Shown piece by piece: positions 16,430 through 23,552 of a DNA stretch of 25,344 nucleotides (positions are counted from its first letter, which is position 1; each line of letters begins with the position of its first letter). Both the position numbers and the translations under genes were made by a program. Under the pieces are notes generated by a model. That model saw nothing but the letters and a program-made list of their open reading frames with translations. It did no database searches and was not told the origin of the DNA. Origin of the DNA: Facklamia sp050409585. Lineage in GTDB: Bacteria; Bacillota; Bacilli; Lactobacillales; Aerococcaceae. Location: assembly GCF_050409585.1 (NCBI RefSeq), contig NZ_JBNUPE010000017.1, forward strand, positions 1-25,344, given 5' to 3'.

Positions 16430-17266
16430 TTAATTTGATAACGAATCAAGCCACTCTATGACTTGCAGATAAACCTCTCTCCCTTTTGTTAAATTTGTTC
16501 GATCGAAATCATGATCTGCAGAAGCAACCTCAATCAAATGACTTTGATTAGCGAATTTGTTTAGTTGTTTTGATTGTTGAATGGGAACATCAGGGTCTTT
16601 ATCAGCATGGACAAGAAGTAAAGGAGGTAGTAGGTTAATTTGCTCTTTAGTGAGTGAAAAACTGTTTGGATCATCCGTTAGAAATTCAATCCAATTTCCA
16701 ACTTGTCTACAATAGAGGTAGATTAAATAACGCTCATTTTCGTTTCCCTGACTGATAGGTTTGTTTTGAATGAAAGTCTCGATTAATTCTTTGGACACTT
16801 TCGCAAATTTATTATGGTAAGGATTAGGATAGATAAAGTTTGCATCATTTAACTTGTAATAGCCATAAAAGCTGATGATAGTTTTCAACCATTTAGAAGA
16901 CCTTCTTGTAGCTAGTTGTAGGGCAAGATAAGCTCCGGCTGACCGGCCAAATAGATTGTACGAAGGATCTATTTGGCCTGCTAATTGATAACCTGCATTT
17001 TGATACCATTCAAGAGTTTTGCTTAAAAGATTAATGATTTGCTCTAAATTACTTTCAGGAGCTAATAAGTAGTCAAGAGCTAGTATCGAATATCCTTTAC
17101 TGTTAAGTAATTCGATATATTCGCCCGGCAAGTCTTCGCGTTGACCAAAAATCAGTCCACCACCGTGAAGATAAATCAACATCTGGCTTTGTGGCAGTGA
17201 AGATCTATATAGTGTAGCTGAAATTTTATAGTGAGGAGTTTGAAAAACATCAATTATTTGTCGAAT
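16430..17266 (-). CDS. Alpha/beta hydrolase (HGGG, hormone-sensitive-lipase-like); probable ATT start
   Basis: The first ATG is at 17182 (250 residues), but it has no ribosome site and would cut off the first strands of the fold. The frame stays open upstream to ATT 17266-17264, with AAGGTG 6 bases before it, adding 28 residues (IRQIIDVFQTPHYKISATLY...) that read like the normal N-terminus; an in-frame TAA lies directly upstream. Counting from the ATT: oxyanion hole HGGG 34-37, nucleophile Ser109 in GRSAGAYLAL, Asp in HADKDPDVP and His in SADHDFD, a complete catalytic triad. Substrate unknown; family members cleave esters or amides of small molecules. First gene of the operon with the AEC transporter, expressed from a promoter facing away from allFG and sharing its candidate operator, so an accessory role in ureide metabolism is likely. 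Alternatively the ATT is a mutated ATG and expression is low. Confidence 0.75.
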   Translation of the reverse strand: MRQIIDVFQTPHYKISATLYRSSLPQSQMLIYLHGGGLIFGQREDLPGEYIELLNSKGYSILALDYLLAPESNLEQIINLLSKTLEWYQNAGYQLAGQIDPSYNLFGRSAGAYLALQLATRRSSKWLKTIISFYGYYKLNDANFIYPNPYHNKFAKVSKELIETFIQNKPISQGNENERYLIYLYCRQVGNWIEFLTDDPNSFSLTKEQINLLPPLLLVHADKDPDVPIQQSKQLNKFANQSHLIEVASADHDFDRTNLTKGREVYLQVIEWLDSLSN

Positions 17267-17316
17267 TTAAATCACCTTCTTCTAAATAGGGAGATGGAGC
17301 CCATTCTTGTAAGGTT

Positions 17317-17450
17317 ATTTTAACATTCTTTTTAACGCATCCACTACAAATTTAAAATGAAAGAAACCTTATTTTTGTTCGAAATGAACAAAAGAAGGCG
17401 TTTTATTTGTAAACTGAGCAATCGAATTATATGAAGGAAAACGATATAAT
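17317..17450. promoter_or_regulatory. Divergent promoters with a shared central operator
   Basis: Inverted repeat TTTTGT-N9-ACAAAA at 17373-17393 (inner symmetry TGTTC-N5-GAACA). To the right, TATAAT at 17445-17450 begins 52 bases after the repeat and drives allFG. To the left on the minus strand, TGTTAAAAT (-10 TAAAAT at 17322-17317, extended by TG) begins 51 bases from the repeat and drives the hydrolase-AEC pair. Neither has a good -35, as expected for activator-dependent promoters. The repeat matches the one upstream of allC. Confidence 0.65.
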
Positions 17451-17473
17451 AGTAGACAAAGGGAGGGGTTTTC

Positions 17474-20400
17474 TTGTTATTCACAAAAATTCAAAAAGGT
17501 AATTATCAAGACTCTATTAACTTGATGCTTTTATCAGCAGAAATTAATAAAGTTGATGGTGTTACTCAAGCACAGGTTATGATGGCGACGGATGCAAATA
17601 AGGATATCTTTAAAGGGGCCGGTTTATCTACTCCTGAATTAGAATCTGCTGGTGCTAATGATTTGGCAATTGTAGTTGAAACAGAAGATCAAGCAGTTTT
17701 TGACAAAGTTTTAGAAGAAATCGATCATTTTCTGGCAGACCTAACGGTTAAGAAAGAATCTGATAATAAGGTAGATGTTGATAACTGGGAGGAAGCAATG
17801 GAAGCTTTACCAGATGCTAATTTAGCCTTAGTATCTATTCCAGGAGAGTATGCAGCCTATGAGATAGAAAAGGCGCTTGATAATAATTTACATGTTTTCT
17901 CATTCTCAGATAACGTTTCAATGGAAGATGAAGTGAGACTAAAAGAGAAGGCGCATGAAAAAGGACTCTTATTCATGGGGCCTGATTGTGGGACAGGAAT
18001 CATTTCGAGTATTCCAATGGCCTTTACCAATGTTGTGAAACCAGGAAATATTGGTGTGGTTGGAGCTTCAGGGACAGGCATTCAAGAAGTCACAACCATT
18101 ATTGATCGTTTAGGTGGCGGAGTAGTTCACGCTATTGGCACTGGTGGTAGAGACTTGAAGGAAGCAGTTGGCGCACGTACCATGATTGACGCCATTATCG
18201 CTTTAGAAAAGCACCCATTGACAGATGTCATCTGTGTTATTTCTAAACCACCTGCAAAAGAAGTAAGGGATCAAGTTGTTAAAGTATTACAATCCCTATC
18301 TAAGCCTGTAGTAGCTATTTTCTTAGGTGAAAAACCAACCGAACATATTGGTAATGTAGCTTTAGCTTATACATTAGAAGAAGCAGCTAGAATAGCAATA
18401 GACTTAGCTAATGGTGAAGAAGTCAAAGCTAAATATGTGGACGGGTTAGATAACCAAATCCAATCTCAATTAAAAGATAAAACAGTAAAAGGTCTCTACT
18501 CAGGTGGAACATTAGCAAATGAAGCAGCCATGCTAATTGCAGATGCTTTAGAACTAGGAGATATTCAAAACGAAGAAGGTTACATCTTAAATACGCACGG
18601 TTTCCAAGTGATGGACTTAGGAGACGATGTTTATACACAAGGTAAACCACATCCAATGATTGACCCAAGTATTCGAATTGAAAAGTTAGAAGAAGCTTTT
18701 GCAGATGAAAAGACAGGTGTTATTTTATTAGATGTTGTCTTAGGATATGGTTCACACCCAGATATGGCTAATGCTCTGATTCCTACTATTCAAGAAAATC
18801 TCTCAAAATTGGCTGATAGTGAACGTGAAGTTTATGTTGTTGCGACTGTAACGGGAACACCAAACGATCCTCAAGATTACGATAAGGCTGTAGCCAACTT
18901 AAAAGAAGCGGGCGTTTATGTTGAAACAACTAACGCAAAAGCGATTCGTTTAGCTTTAGAATTGATGGGCGTTCACTATCAATTTGCTGCTAAAGAACAT
19001 GTGGCTTATACAGGCGAAAAGATCGAATTACCTAGTCCAAGTGAACACGTTCAAGAATTAGTGATGACTTCTCCACGTGTTATAAATATTGGTATCGAAA
19101 GTTTTGTGGATCCAATTATTAAGTTTGGAGGCAAAGCTATTCAATACAACTGGCGACCAAAAGCAGGTGGCAATAAGAAATTAATCAAGATCTTAAATGA
19201 ACTAGAAAAACATGCAGAGGCTATTGATGAAGCCAACCAGAAAGTAATTGGTCGTATGCGAGATTCGCAACCTTACTTAATCGATGTGAAATATGCTAAA
19301 GAGGTTATCCCAGAATTAAATACGGATAAAAAAGTTGTTTTACATGCTGGACCACCAGTGAAATATGAAAACATGACGGGTCCAATGCAAGGTTCAGTTA
19401 TTGGAGCGATGCTATTTGAAGGCTGGGCTTCCAATCATGAAGAAGCACAACAACAAATTGATGCTGGAGAAATCACCTTCATGCCTTGTCACCATGTGGG
19501 CGCAGTAGGCCCTATGGGCGGAATTACTACTGCTAATTTCCCTGTCTTTATCGTTGAAAATAAAGCAGACGGTACCACTGGTTACTGTATTATGAACGAA
19601 GGGATCGGAACGGTATTACGTTTCGGAGCCAACAATGAGGAAGTTATTACTCGTCTTGAATGGATGCGTGATGTATTAGGGCCTGTATTAGGACAAGCGT
19701 TACGTCAAATTGAAGGTGGTATTAATGTCAATGTTATGATTGCTAAAGCCATTACCATGGGTGATGAATTCCACCAAAGAAATATTGCGGCTTCCCTTGT
19801 ATTCCTAAAAGAAATTGCTCCAATCATTACATCCTTAGATATTGATGCTAAACAAAAGCAGGAAGTGATTCAATTCTTAGCGGATACCGACCAGTTCTTC
19901 CTCAATATTGCGATGGCTACTGGCAAAGCGATTGTTGACTACGCACGTAAGATTCAAGAAGGCTGTATTGTTACCACTATGGCACGTAATGGTGAAAACT
20001 TTGGTGTTCGTATTGCAGCCATGGGTGACCAATGGTTTACTGCACCTGTTAATACGCCGAAGGGTCTATATTTCACTGGTTATAGTGAAGAAGACGGTAG
20101 TAAGGATATCGGAGACTCTGCAATTACAGAGACTATCGGTTTAGGTGGTTCAGCCATTGTAGCGGCCCCTGGAGTGACACGCTTTATCGGTGCAGGTGGT
20201 TTTGAAGACGCAGTTCGCATTTCCAATGAACAAGCAAAAATAGTCAGCGCACAAAACCCTAACTGGTCTATTCCAACTTGGGATTTCCGTGGAGCTAACT
20301 TAGGAATCGATATTCGTAAAGTTGTTGAAACAGGAATTGAACCAATTATTAATACTGGTATTGCACATAAGAAAGCAGGTGTCGGTCAAGTAGGTGCTGG

Positions 20401-20482
20401 AACGGTTACTGCTCCGATTGCTTGCTTTGAAAAAGCTTTAGTAGCTTTTGCGGAATCATTAGGAATTAAGGTGGATGAATAA
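17474..20482 (+). CDS. allFG: Fused AllF-AllG, oxamate carbamoyltransferase subunits (FdrA-YlbE fusion)
   Basis: 1002 residues from a TTG start behind GGGAGGGG. Residues 1 to about 575 correspond to FdrA/AllF, related to the succinyl-CoA synthetase alpha subunit: GPDCGTGI (169-176), GASGTGIQEV (198-207), GTGGRDLKE (222-230) and LNTHGFQVMDLGDD (372-384). From about 577 to the end it matches YlbE/AllG (DUF1116): LHAGPPVKYENMTGPM, FMPCHHVGAVGPMGGIT, MNEGIGTVLRFG, ITMGDEFHQRN, APVNTPKGL and a C-terminal GAGTVTAPIACFE. In E. coli these are two proteins of 555 and 419 residues, so the fusion keeps both at full length with almost no added linker. With AllH they convert oxalurate and phosphate to oxamate and carbamoyl phosphate. 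No internal stop or frameshift. First gene of the second allantoin operon. Confidence 0.93.
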   Translation: MLFTKIQKGNYQDSINLMLLSAEINKVDGVTQAQVMMATDANKDIFKGAGLSTPELESAGANDLAIVVETEDQAVFDKVLEEIDHFLADLTVKKESDNKVDVDNWEEAMEALPDANLALVSIPGEYAAYEIEKALDNNLHVFSFSDNVSMEDEVRLKEKAHEKGLLFMGPDCGTGIISSIPMAFTNVVKPGNIGVVGASGTGIQEVTTIIDRLGGGVVHAIGTGGRDLKEAVGARTMIDAIIALEKHPLTDVICVISKPPAKEVRDQVVKVLQSLSKPVVAIFLGEKPTEHIGNVALAYTLEEAARIAIDLANGEEVKAKYVDGLDNQIQSQLKDKTVKGLYSGGTLANEAAMLIADALELGDIQNEEGYILNTHGFQVMDLGDDVYTQGKPHPMIDPSIRIEKLEEAFADEKTGVILLDVVLGYGSHPDMANALIPTIQENLSKLADSEREVYVVATVTGTPNDPQDYDKAVANLKEAGVYVETTNAKAIRLALELMGVHYQFAAKEHVAYTGEKIELPSPSEHVQELVMTSPRVINIGIESFVDPIIKFGGKAIQYNWRPKAGGNKKLIKILNELEKHAEAIDEANQKVIGRMRDSQPYLIDVKYAKEVIPELNTDKKVVLHAGPPVKYENMTGPMQGSVIGAMLFEGWASNHEEAQQQIDAGEITFMPCHHVGAVGPMGGITTANFPVFIVENKADGTTGYCIMNEGIGTVLRFGANNEEVITRLEWMRDVLGPVLGQALRQIEGGINVNVMIAKAITMGDEFHQRNIAASLVFLKEIAPIITSLDIDAKQKQEVIQFLADTDQFFLNIAMATGKAIVDYARKIQEGCIVTTMARNGENFGVRIAAMGDQWFTAPVNTPKGLYFTGYSEEDGSKDIGDSAITETIGLGGSAIVAAPGVTRFIGAGGFEDAVRISNEQAKIVSAQNPNWSIPTWDFRGANLGIDIRKVVETGIEPIINTGIAHKKAGVGQVGAGTVTAPIACFEKALVAFAESLGIKVDE

Positions 20483-21407
20483 GCTAGTAGCGGATAAAAC
20501 AGCCCTATTGATCTCGACTTATCTTTTCCCCTTAGAAGATCAAATATATTGGGTCGACTCTGTCTTTGAACATGGGATTAATTTAGTCACAAGAAAGACA
20601 GAGGGTTCACAACAACTGATTTATCTTTCAGCAGTTAATCAAGAAAAGGCTTCTGTAATAGGCGTTCAGTTAGAAAACAAGCAAGTGTTTAATCAGTTGA
20701 TGCGCTGTCTGAAGCCGGGTGAACAAATTCGACAGCGTAACCATTCATGGATTGTCTATACGCGCCCTTTACCCCTAAAAATTGATCTAGTCGACTATCA
20801 AAGATATTCTTGTTGTTTACCCGCTTATTCTTTAAAGCTAACCGTTAAAGATTTAAAACAGCTTATTGATAGCCTGAGAAAAGCCAAAGTTTATCAGCAA
20901 TCGGCTTTTAATAAGTTAGCTACACTGCAAAATTACTATCAAAACAAATTGCTTGGCGATCTACAAAATGATTTATTGACTGATCCAGCTAAAATGTCAG
21001 ATTTAGTCCAATTTCTTTTTGGTAAAGGGCTTGGACTAACTCCTTCGGGAGATGACTTTTTACAAGGAATGCTAGTTATGGAACAGAGTCTCTTAAGTCG
21101 CCGAGGTCCAATTGCTTCGTTTGAACAAACCTGTGTAATATTATCTAATCTCATCCAGCAAGCGCTGAAAGTAAAAGCAACAACTAAAGTTAGTCAAGCC
21201 TATTATCATGCTGCTTTAGCAAGACAAGTCAATCCGATATGGCTGAAATTGATTGAGGCGATAGAGAATCAAGCAACTGATCAGTTAAGTCAATCAATTC
21301 GTGCAATCCAATCGTATGGGCACACTTCAGGTAATGATATGCTCTTGGGAGCACAATTTTACTTACAACTAATACTAAAAAACAAACTTTTAAAAGGAGA
21401 GGTTTAA
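20475..21407 (+). CDS. allH: DUF2877 protein, AllH subunit of oxamate carbamoyltransferase
   Basis: 310 residues, against about 271 in E. coli YlbF/AllH. The family signature is clear: GKGLGLTPSGDDFLQGML near residues 178-195, and the C-terminal repeat of the idea, GHTSGNDMLLGAQF, at about 279-292. It acts with AllF and AllG in oxalurate carbamoyl transfer; its individual role is not settled by sequence. The ATG lies 8 bases inside the end of allFG behind AAGGTGG, so synthesis is coupled to the fusion protein, consistent with a complex. The N-terminal 110 residues are less conserved and lysine-rich compared with the pathway enzymes. Confidence 0.88.
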   Translation: MNKLVADKTALLISTYLFPLEDQIYWVDSVFEHGINLVTRKTEGSQQLIYLSAVNQEKASVIGVQLENKQVFNQLMRCLKPGEQIRQRNHSWIVYTRPLPLKIDLVDYQRYSCCLPAYSLKLTVKDLKQLIDSLRKAKVYQQSAFNKLATLQNYYQNKLLGDLQNDLLTDPAKMSDLVQFLFGKGLGLTPSGDDFLQGMLVMEQSLLSRRGPIASFEQTCVILSNLIQQALKVKATTKVSQAYYHAALARQVNPIWLKLIEAIENQATDQLSQSIRAIQSYGHTSGNDMLLGAQFYLQLILKNKLLKGEV

Positions 21408-22196
21408 ATGGGATATAAAAACAATAAAACAGGTTATAGAGATGGTTTATTAGAAAGCCGTGCTGTGGTTGAGAAAGACTTATATGCAATTTTACCGCAT
21501 GATGGTTTAGTGAATAATCAGATTCCAGGATTTGAAAATGTTTTGATTTCAATTTTAGGCTCACCTGCTCTTGGCGCTAGCTTTAATGATTATATTGCAG
21601 AGTTCCAAGAAGGCGGTAAGAACGAACGTGGTTTTGGTGGAGAAGGGCTTGAAACATTTGCTTATGTTATCTCAGGCAAATTAAAAGTAAGTGATGGTAA
21701 AGAAGAACACCTATTAACAGATGGTGGCTACGCTTTCTTCCCAGTAGATCAATTAATGTATCTAGAAAATGCTCAAAAAGAGATAACAGAAGTTTTCTTG
21801 TACCAACGACGTTATGATGCTATTGAAGGTCATGAAGCGCATAAAGTGGTGGGTAATAAAGCTGATTTACAACCAATTGAGTATGAAGGTATGAAAGACG
21901 TCCTCTTATGGAACTTCTTGCCAACAGATGATTTTGGCTTTGATATGAATATTCATATTCTTGAATTCCAACCAGGAGCTAGTCATGGATATATCGAAAC
22001 CCACTATCAAGAACATGGTGCTTATCTACTTTCTGGTCAAGGAATGTATAACCTTGATAATAAGTGGTTCCCGGTCGAAAAAGGTGACTACATCTTTATG
22101 GGAAGATATTCTTTACAATGCGCTTATGCTGTTGGACGTGACGAACCTTTATCTTATGTTTATTCTAAAGATGCTAACCGCAACCCTAAACTATAG
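21408..22196 (+). CDS. allE: (S)-ureidoglycine aminohydrolase
   Basis: 262 residues. It releases ammonia from ureidoglycine to give (S)-ureidoglycolate. Double cupin protein: the N-terminal cupin (about 40-130) has lost metal ligands, while the C-terminal cupin carries the manganese site, ETHYQEHG with Glu197, His199 and His203 and the later Gln237 in LQCAYAVG, as in plant UGLYAH. FxPTDDFGFDMNIHIL and YVYSKDANRNP are also family marks. Its ATG follows the allH stop codon without a gap and uses AAAAGGAGAG inside allH, so translation is coupled. Confidence 0.95.
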   Translation: MGYKNNKTGYRDGLLESRAVVEKDLYAILPHDGLVNNQIPGFENVLISILGSPALGASFNDYIAEFQEGGKNERGFGGEGLETFAYVISGKLKVSDGKEEHLLTDGGYAFFPVDQLMYLENAQKEITEVFLYQRRYDAIEGHEAHKVVGNKADLQPIEYEGMKDVLLWNFLPTDDFGFDMNIHILEFQPGASHGYIETHYQEHGAYLLSGQGMYNLDNKWFPVEKGDYIFMGRYSLQCAYAVGRDEPLSYVYSKDANRNPKL

Positions 22197-22205
22197 GAGG
22201 ATAAA

Positions 22206-23276
22206 ATGACAGATAAAAATGAAACAGTAAAAATTCAAGCCAGTCGTCTACAAGACTTAATAAAAAAGAAGTTAATGGCAGCAGGACTACCAGAAGATTC
22301 GGCTTTAGAAACGGCTAAACACTTAACTTATGCTGATTTATCTGATATTCATTCTCACGGAGCTGTTCGTGTTGCATATTATGCTGAACGCATTGCCAAG
22401 GGGGGCGTGACCAAAGAACCGAAGATTACTTATACAAAAACAGGTCCTGCGACAGCTACTTTTGATGGTGACAATGGTCAAGGACATTATATTGCTAATC
22501 TTGCTTTAGAAAAAGTCATCGAATTAGTAAAAGAAAATGGAATTGCCATGGTAGGAGTCACCCATGTTAGTCATACAGGTATGTTAGCTTACTATGTTGA
22601 GAAGTTGGCAGAAGCTGGTTATGTTAGCCTGTCGATGACACAATCTGATCCTATGGTAGTGCCTTTTGGAGGGTCTGAAAATTATTTTGGAACCAATCCG
22701 ATTGCTTTTGGTGCACCTCGCAAGGAGGGTCGTCCAATCTTCTTTGATATGGCAACCACTGTTCAAGCTTGGGGCAAAGTCTTGGATGCGCGTTCAAAGG
22801 GCGAGTCAATTCCGGATACCTGGGCAGTTGATGCTGAAGGTAATTCGACCACCGATCCACATAAAGTAGCAGGTCTTTTACCAATTGCGGGTCCCAAGGG
22901 ATATGGTTTAATGATGATTGTTGATATTCTTTCGGGTATGCTCTTTGGCTTACCTTTTGGTAAGAGTGTCTCTTCAATGTATAATGATTTAGACAAGGGC
23001 AGAGACTTAGGACACGTTTATATCGCGGTCGACCCAGCACGCTTTACTAGCTTGGATCAATTTACTTCCAATATTGAACAGATGGTAGAGGAGTTGCATG
23101 CTATCAAACCAGCTGATGGCTTCGATCAGGTCTACTATCCTGGAGAATTAGCGGTTTTAAGCACAGAACGTAATCTTGAAAAAGGGATTGATATTCCAAA
23201 ACATATTATCGATTACCTTGAGTCAGATACTGTTCATTTTAATCAGTATGGTAATAAAGGTGCTTTTGCTGAATAA
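22206..23276 (+). CDS. allD: Ureidoglycolate dehydrogenase (NAD)
   Basis: 356 residues, LDH2/MDH2 family (the fold with a unique NAD site, not a Rossmann domain). It oxidises (S)-ureidoglycolate to oxalurate, feeding AllFGH and providing NADH. Visible family features are DLSDIHSHGAVRV (substrate-binding region), VTHVSHTGMLAYYVE with the catalytic histidine, YFGTNPIAFGAP, IFFDMATT and the GPKGYGLMMIVDILSGML helix. The GAxxG-type end and length match E. coli AllD (349). Malate or other 2-hydroxyacid dehydrogenases of the same family cannot be told apart by motif, but the position after allE makes the assignment firm. TAGGAGGA ribosome site, 9 bases after allE. Last gene before the terminator. 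Confidence 0.93.
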   Translation: MTDKNETVKIQASRLQDLIKKKLMAAGLPEDSALETAKHLTYADLSDIHSHGAVRVAYYAERIAKGGVTKEPKITYTKTGPATATFDGDNGQGHYIANLALEKVIELVKENGIAMVGVTHVSHTGMLAYYVEKLAEAGYVSLSMTQSDPMVVPFGGSENYFGTNPIAFGAPRKEGRPIFFDMATTVQAWGKVLDARSKGESIPDTWAVDAEGNSTTDPHKVAGLLPIAGPKGYGLMMIVDILSGMLFGLPFGKSVSSMYNDLDKGRDLGHVYIAVDPARFTSLDQFTSNIEQMVEELHAIKPADGFDQVYYPGELAVLSTERNLEKGIDIPKHIIDYLESDTVHFNQYGNKGAFAE

Positions 23277-23316
23277 ACCACATAAGCTTAGAAAAAACAA
23301 GATAATTAATAAATTT

Positions 23317-23357
23317 AAAAATAGTCTAACAATCTATCAATTGCTAGACTATTTTTT
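23317..23357 (+). terminator. Rho-independent terminator after allD
   Basis: 12-bp stem AAAAATAGTCTA (23317-23328) with TAGACTATTTTT (23345-23356), 16-base loop, ending in a run of T. The stem's A-rich foot could also let it work for opposite-strand transcription, though no gene there needs it. Confidence 0.85.
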
Positions 23358-23519
23358 ATATTGAAGAAAGTGATAAGCGTCAAGTCTTTTAAAAAAGGAA
23401 GATGAAAATCAGTTATAAAATTGCTCAAGCAAGAAATTGTTATTTTGGTTAGTCTCAGTCTAAGTTGTTTTATATCCTATAAAAGATGGCTTGTAAAAGT
23501 AGGAAGGAATTAAATCTCT

Positions 23520-23528
23520 TGGTATAAT
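23520..23528 (+). promoter_or_regulatory. Extended -10 promoter of pucR
   Basis: TGGTATAAT (23520-23528) is a TG-extended consensus -10, with no good -35 at 17 bases. It is independent of the allD operon because a terminator lies between. The inverted repeat found at the other allantoin promoters is not present here. Confidence 0.6.
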
Positions 23529-23552
23529 GAGTTTACTAAGGAGATGGTTTGT

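Noticed and set aside
17373..17393. GlnR/TnrA or CcpA (cre) site
   Set aside because: The symmetry TGTTC-N5-GAACA has the wrong spacing and wrong inner bases for TGTNA-N7-TNACA, and the CG of a cre is misplaced.
22651..23040. 129-codon minus-strand frame inside allD
   Set aside because: Lies fully within a well-supported gene, has no ribosome site and looks like no known protein.
11167..23427. Shared 7-mer TGAGCAA at 11167-11173 and 17415-17421 and its complement at 23421-23427 before pucR
   Set aside because: The distances to the -10 boxes differ (39 and 30 bases) and a 7-base match between spacers of this size is easily chance.
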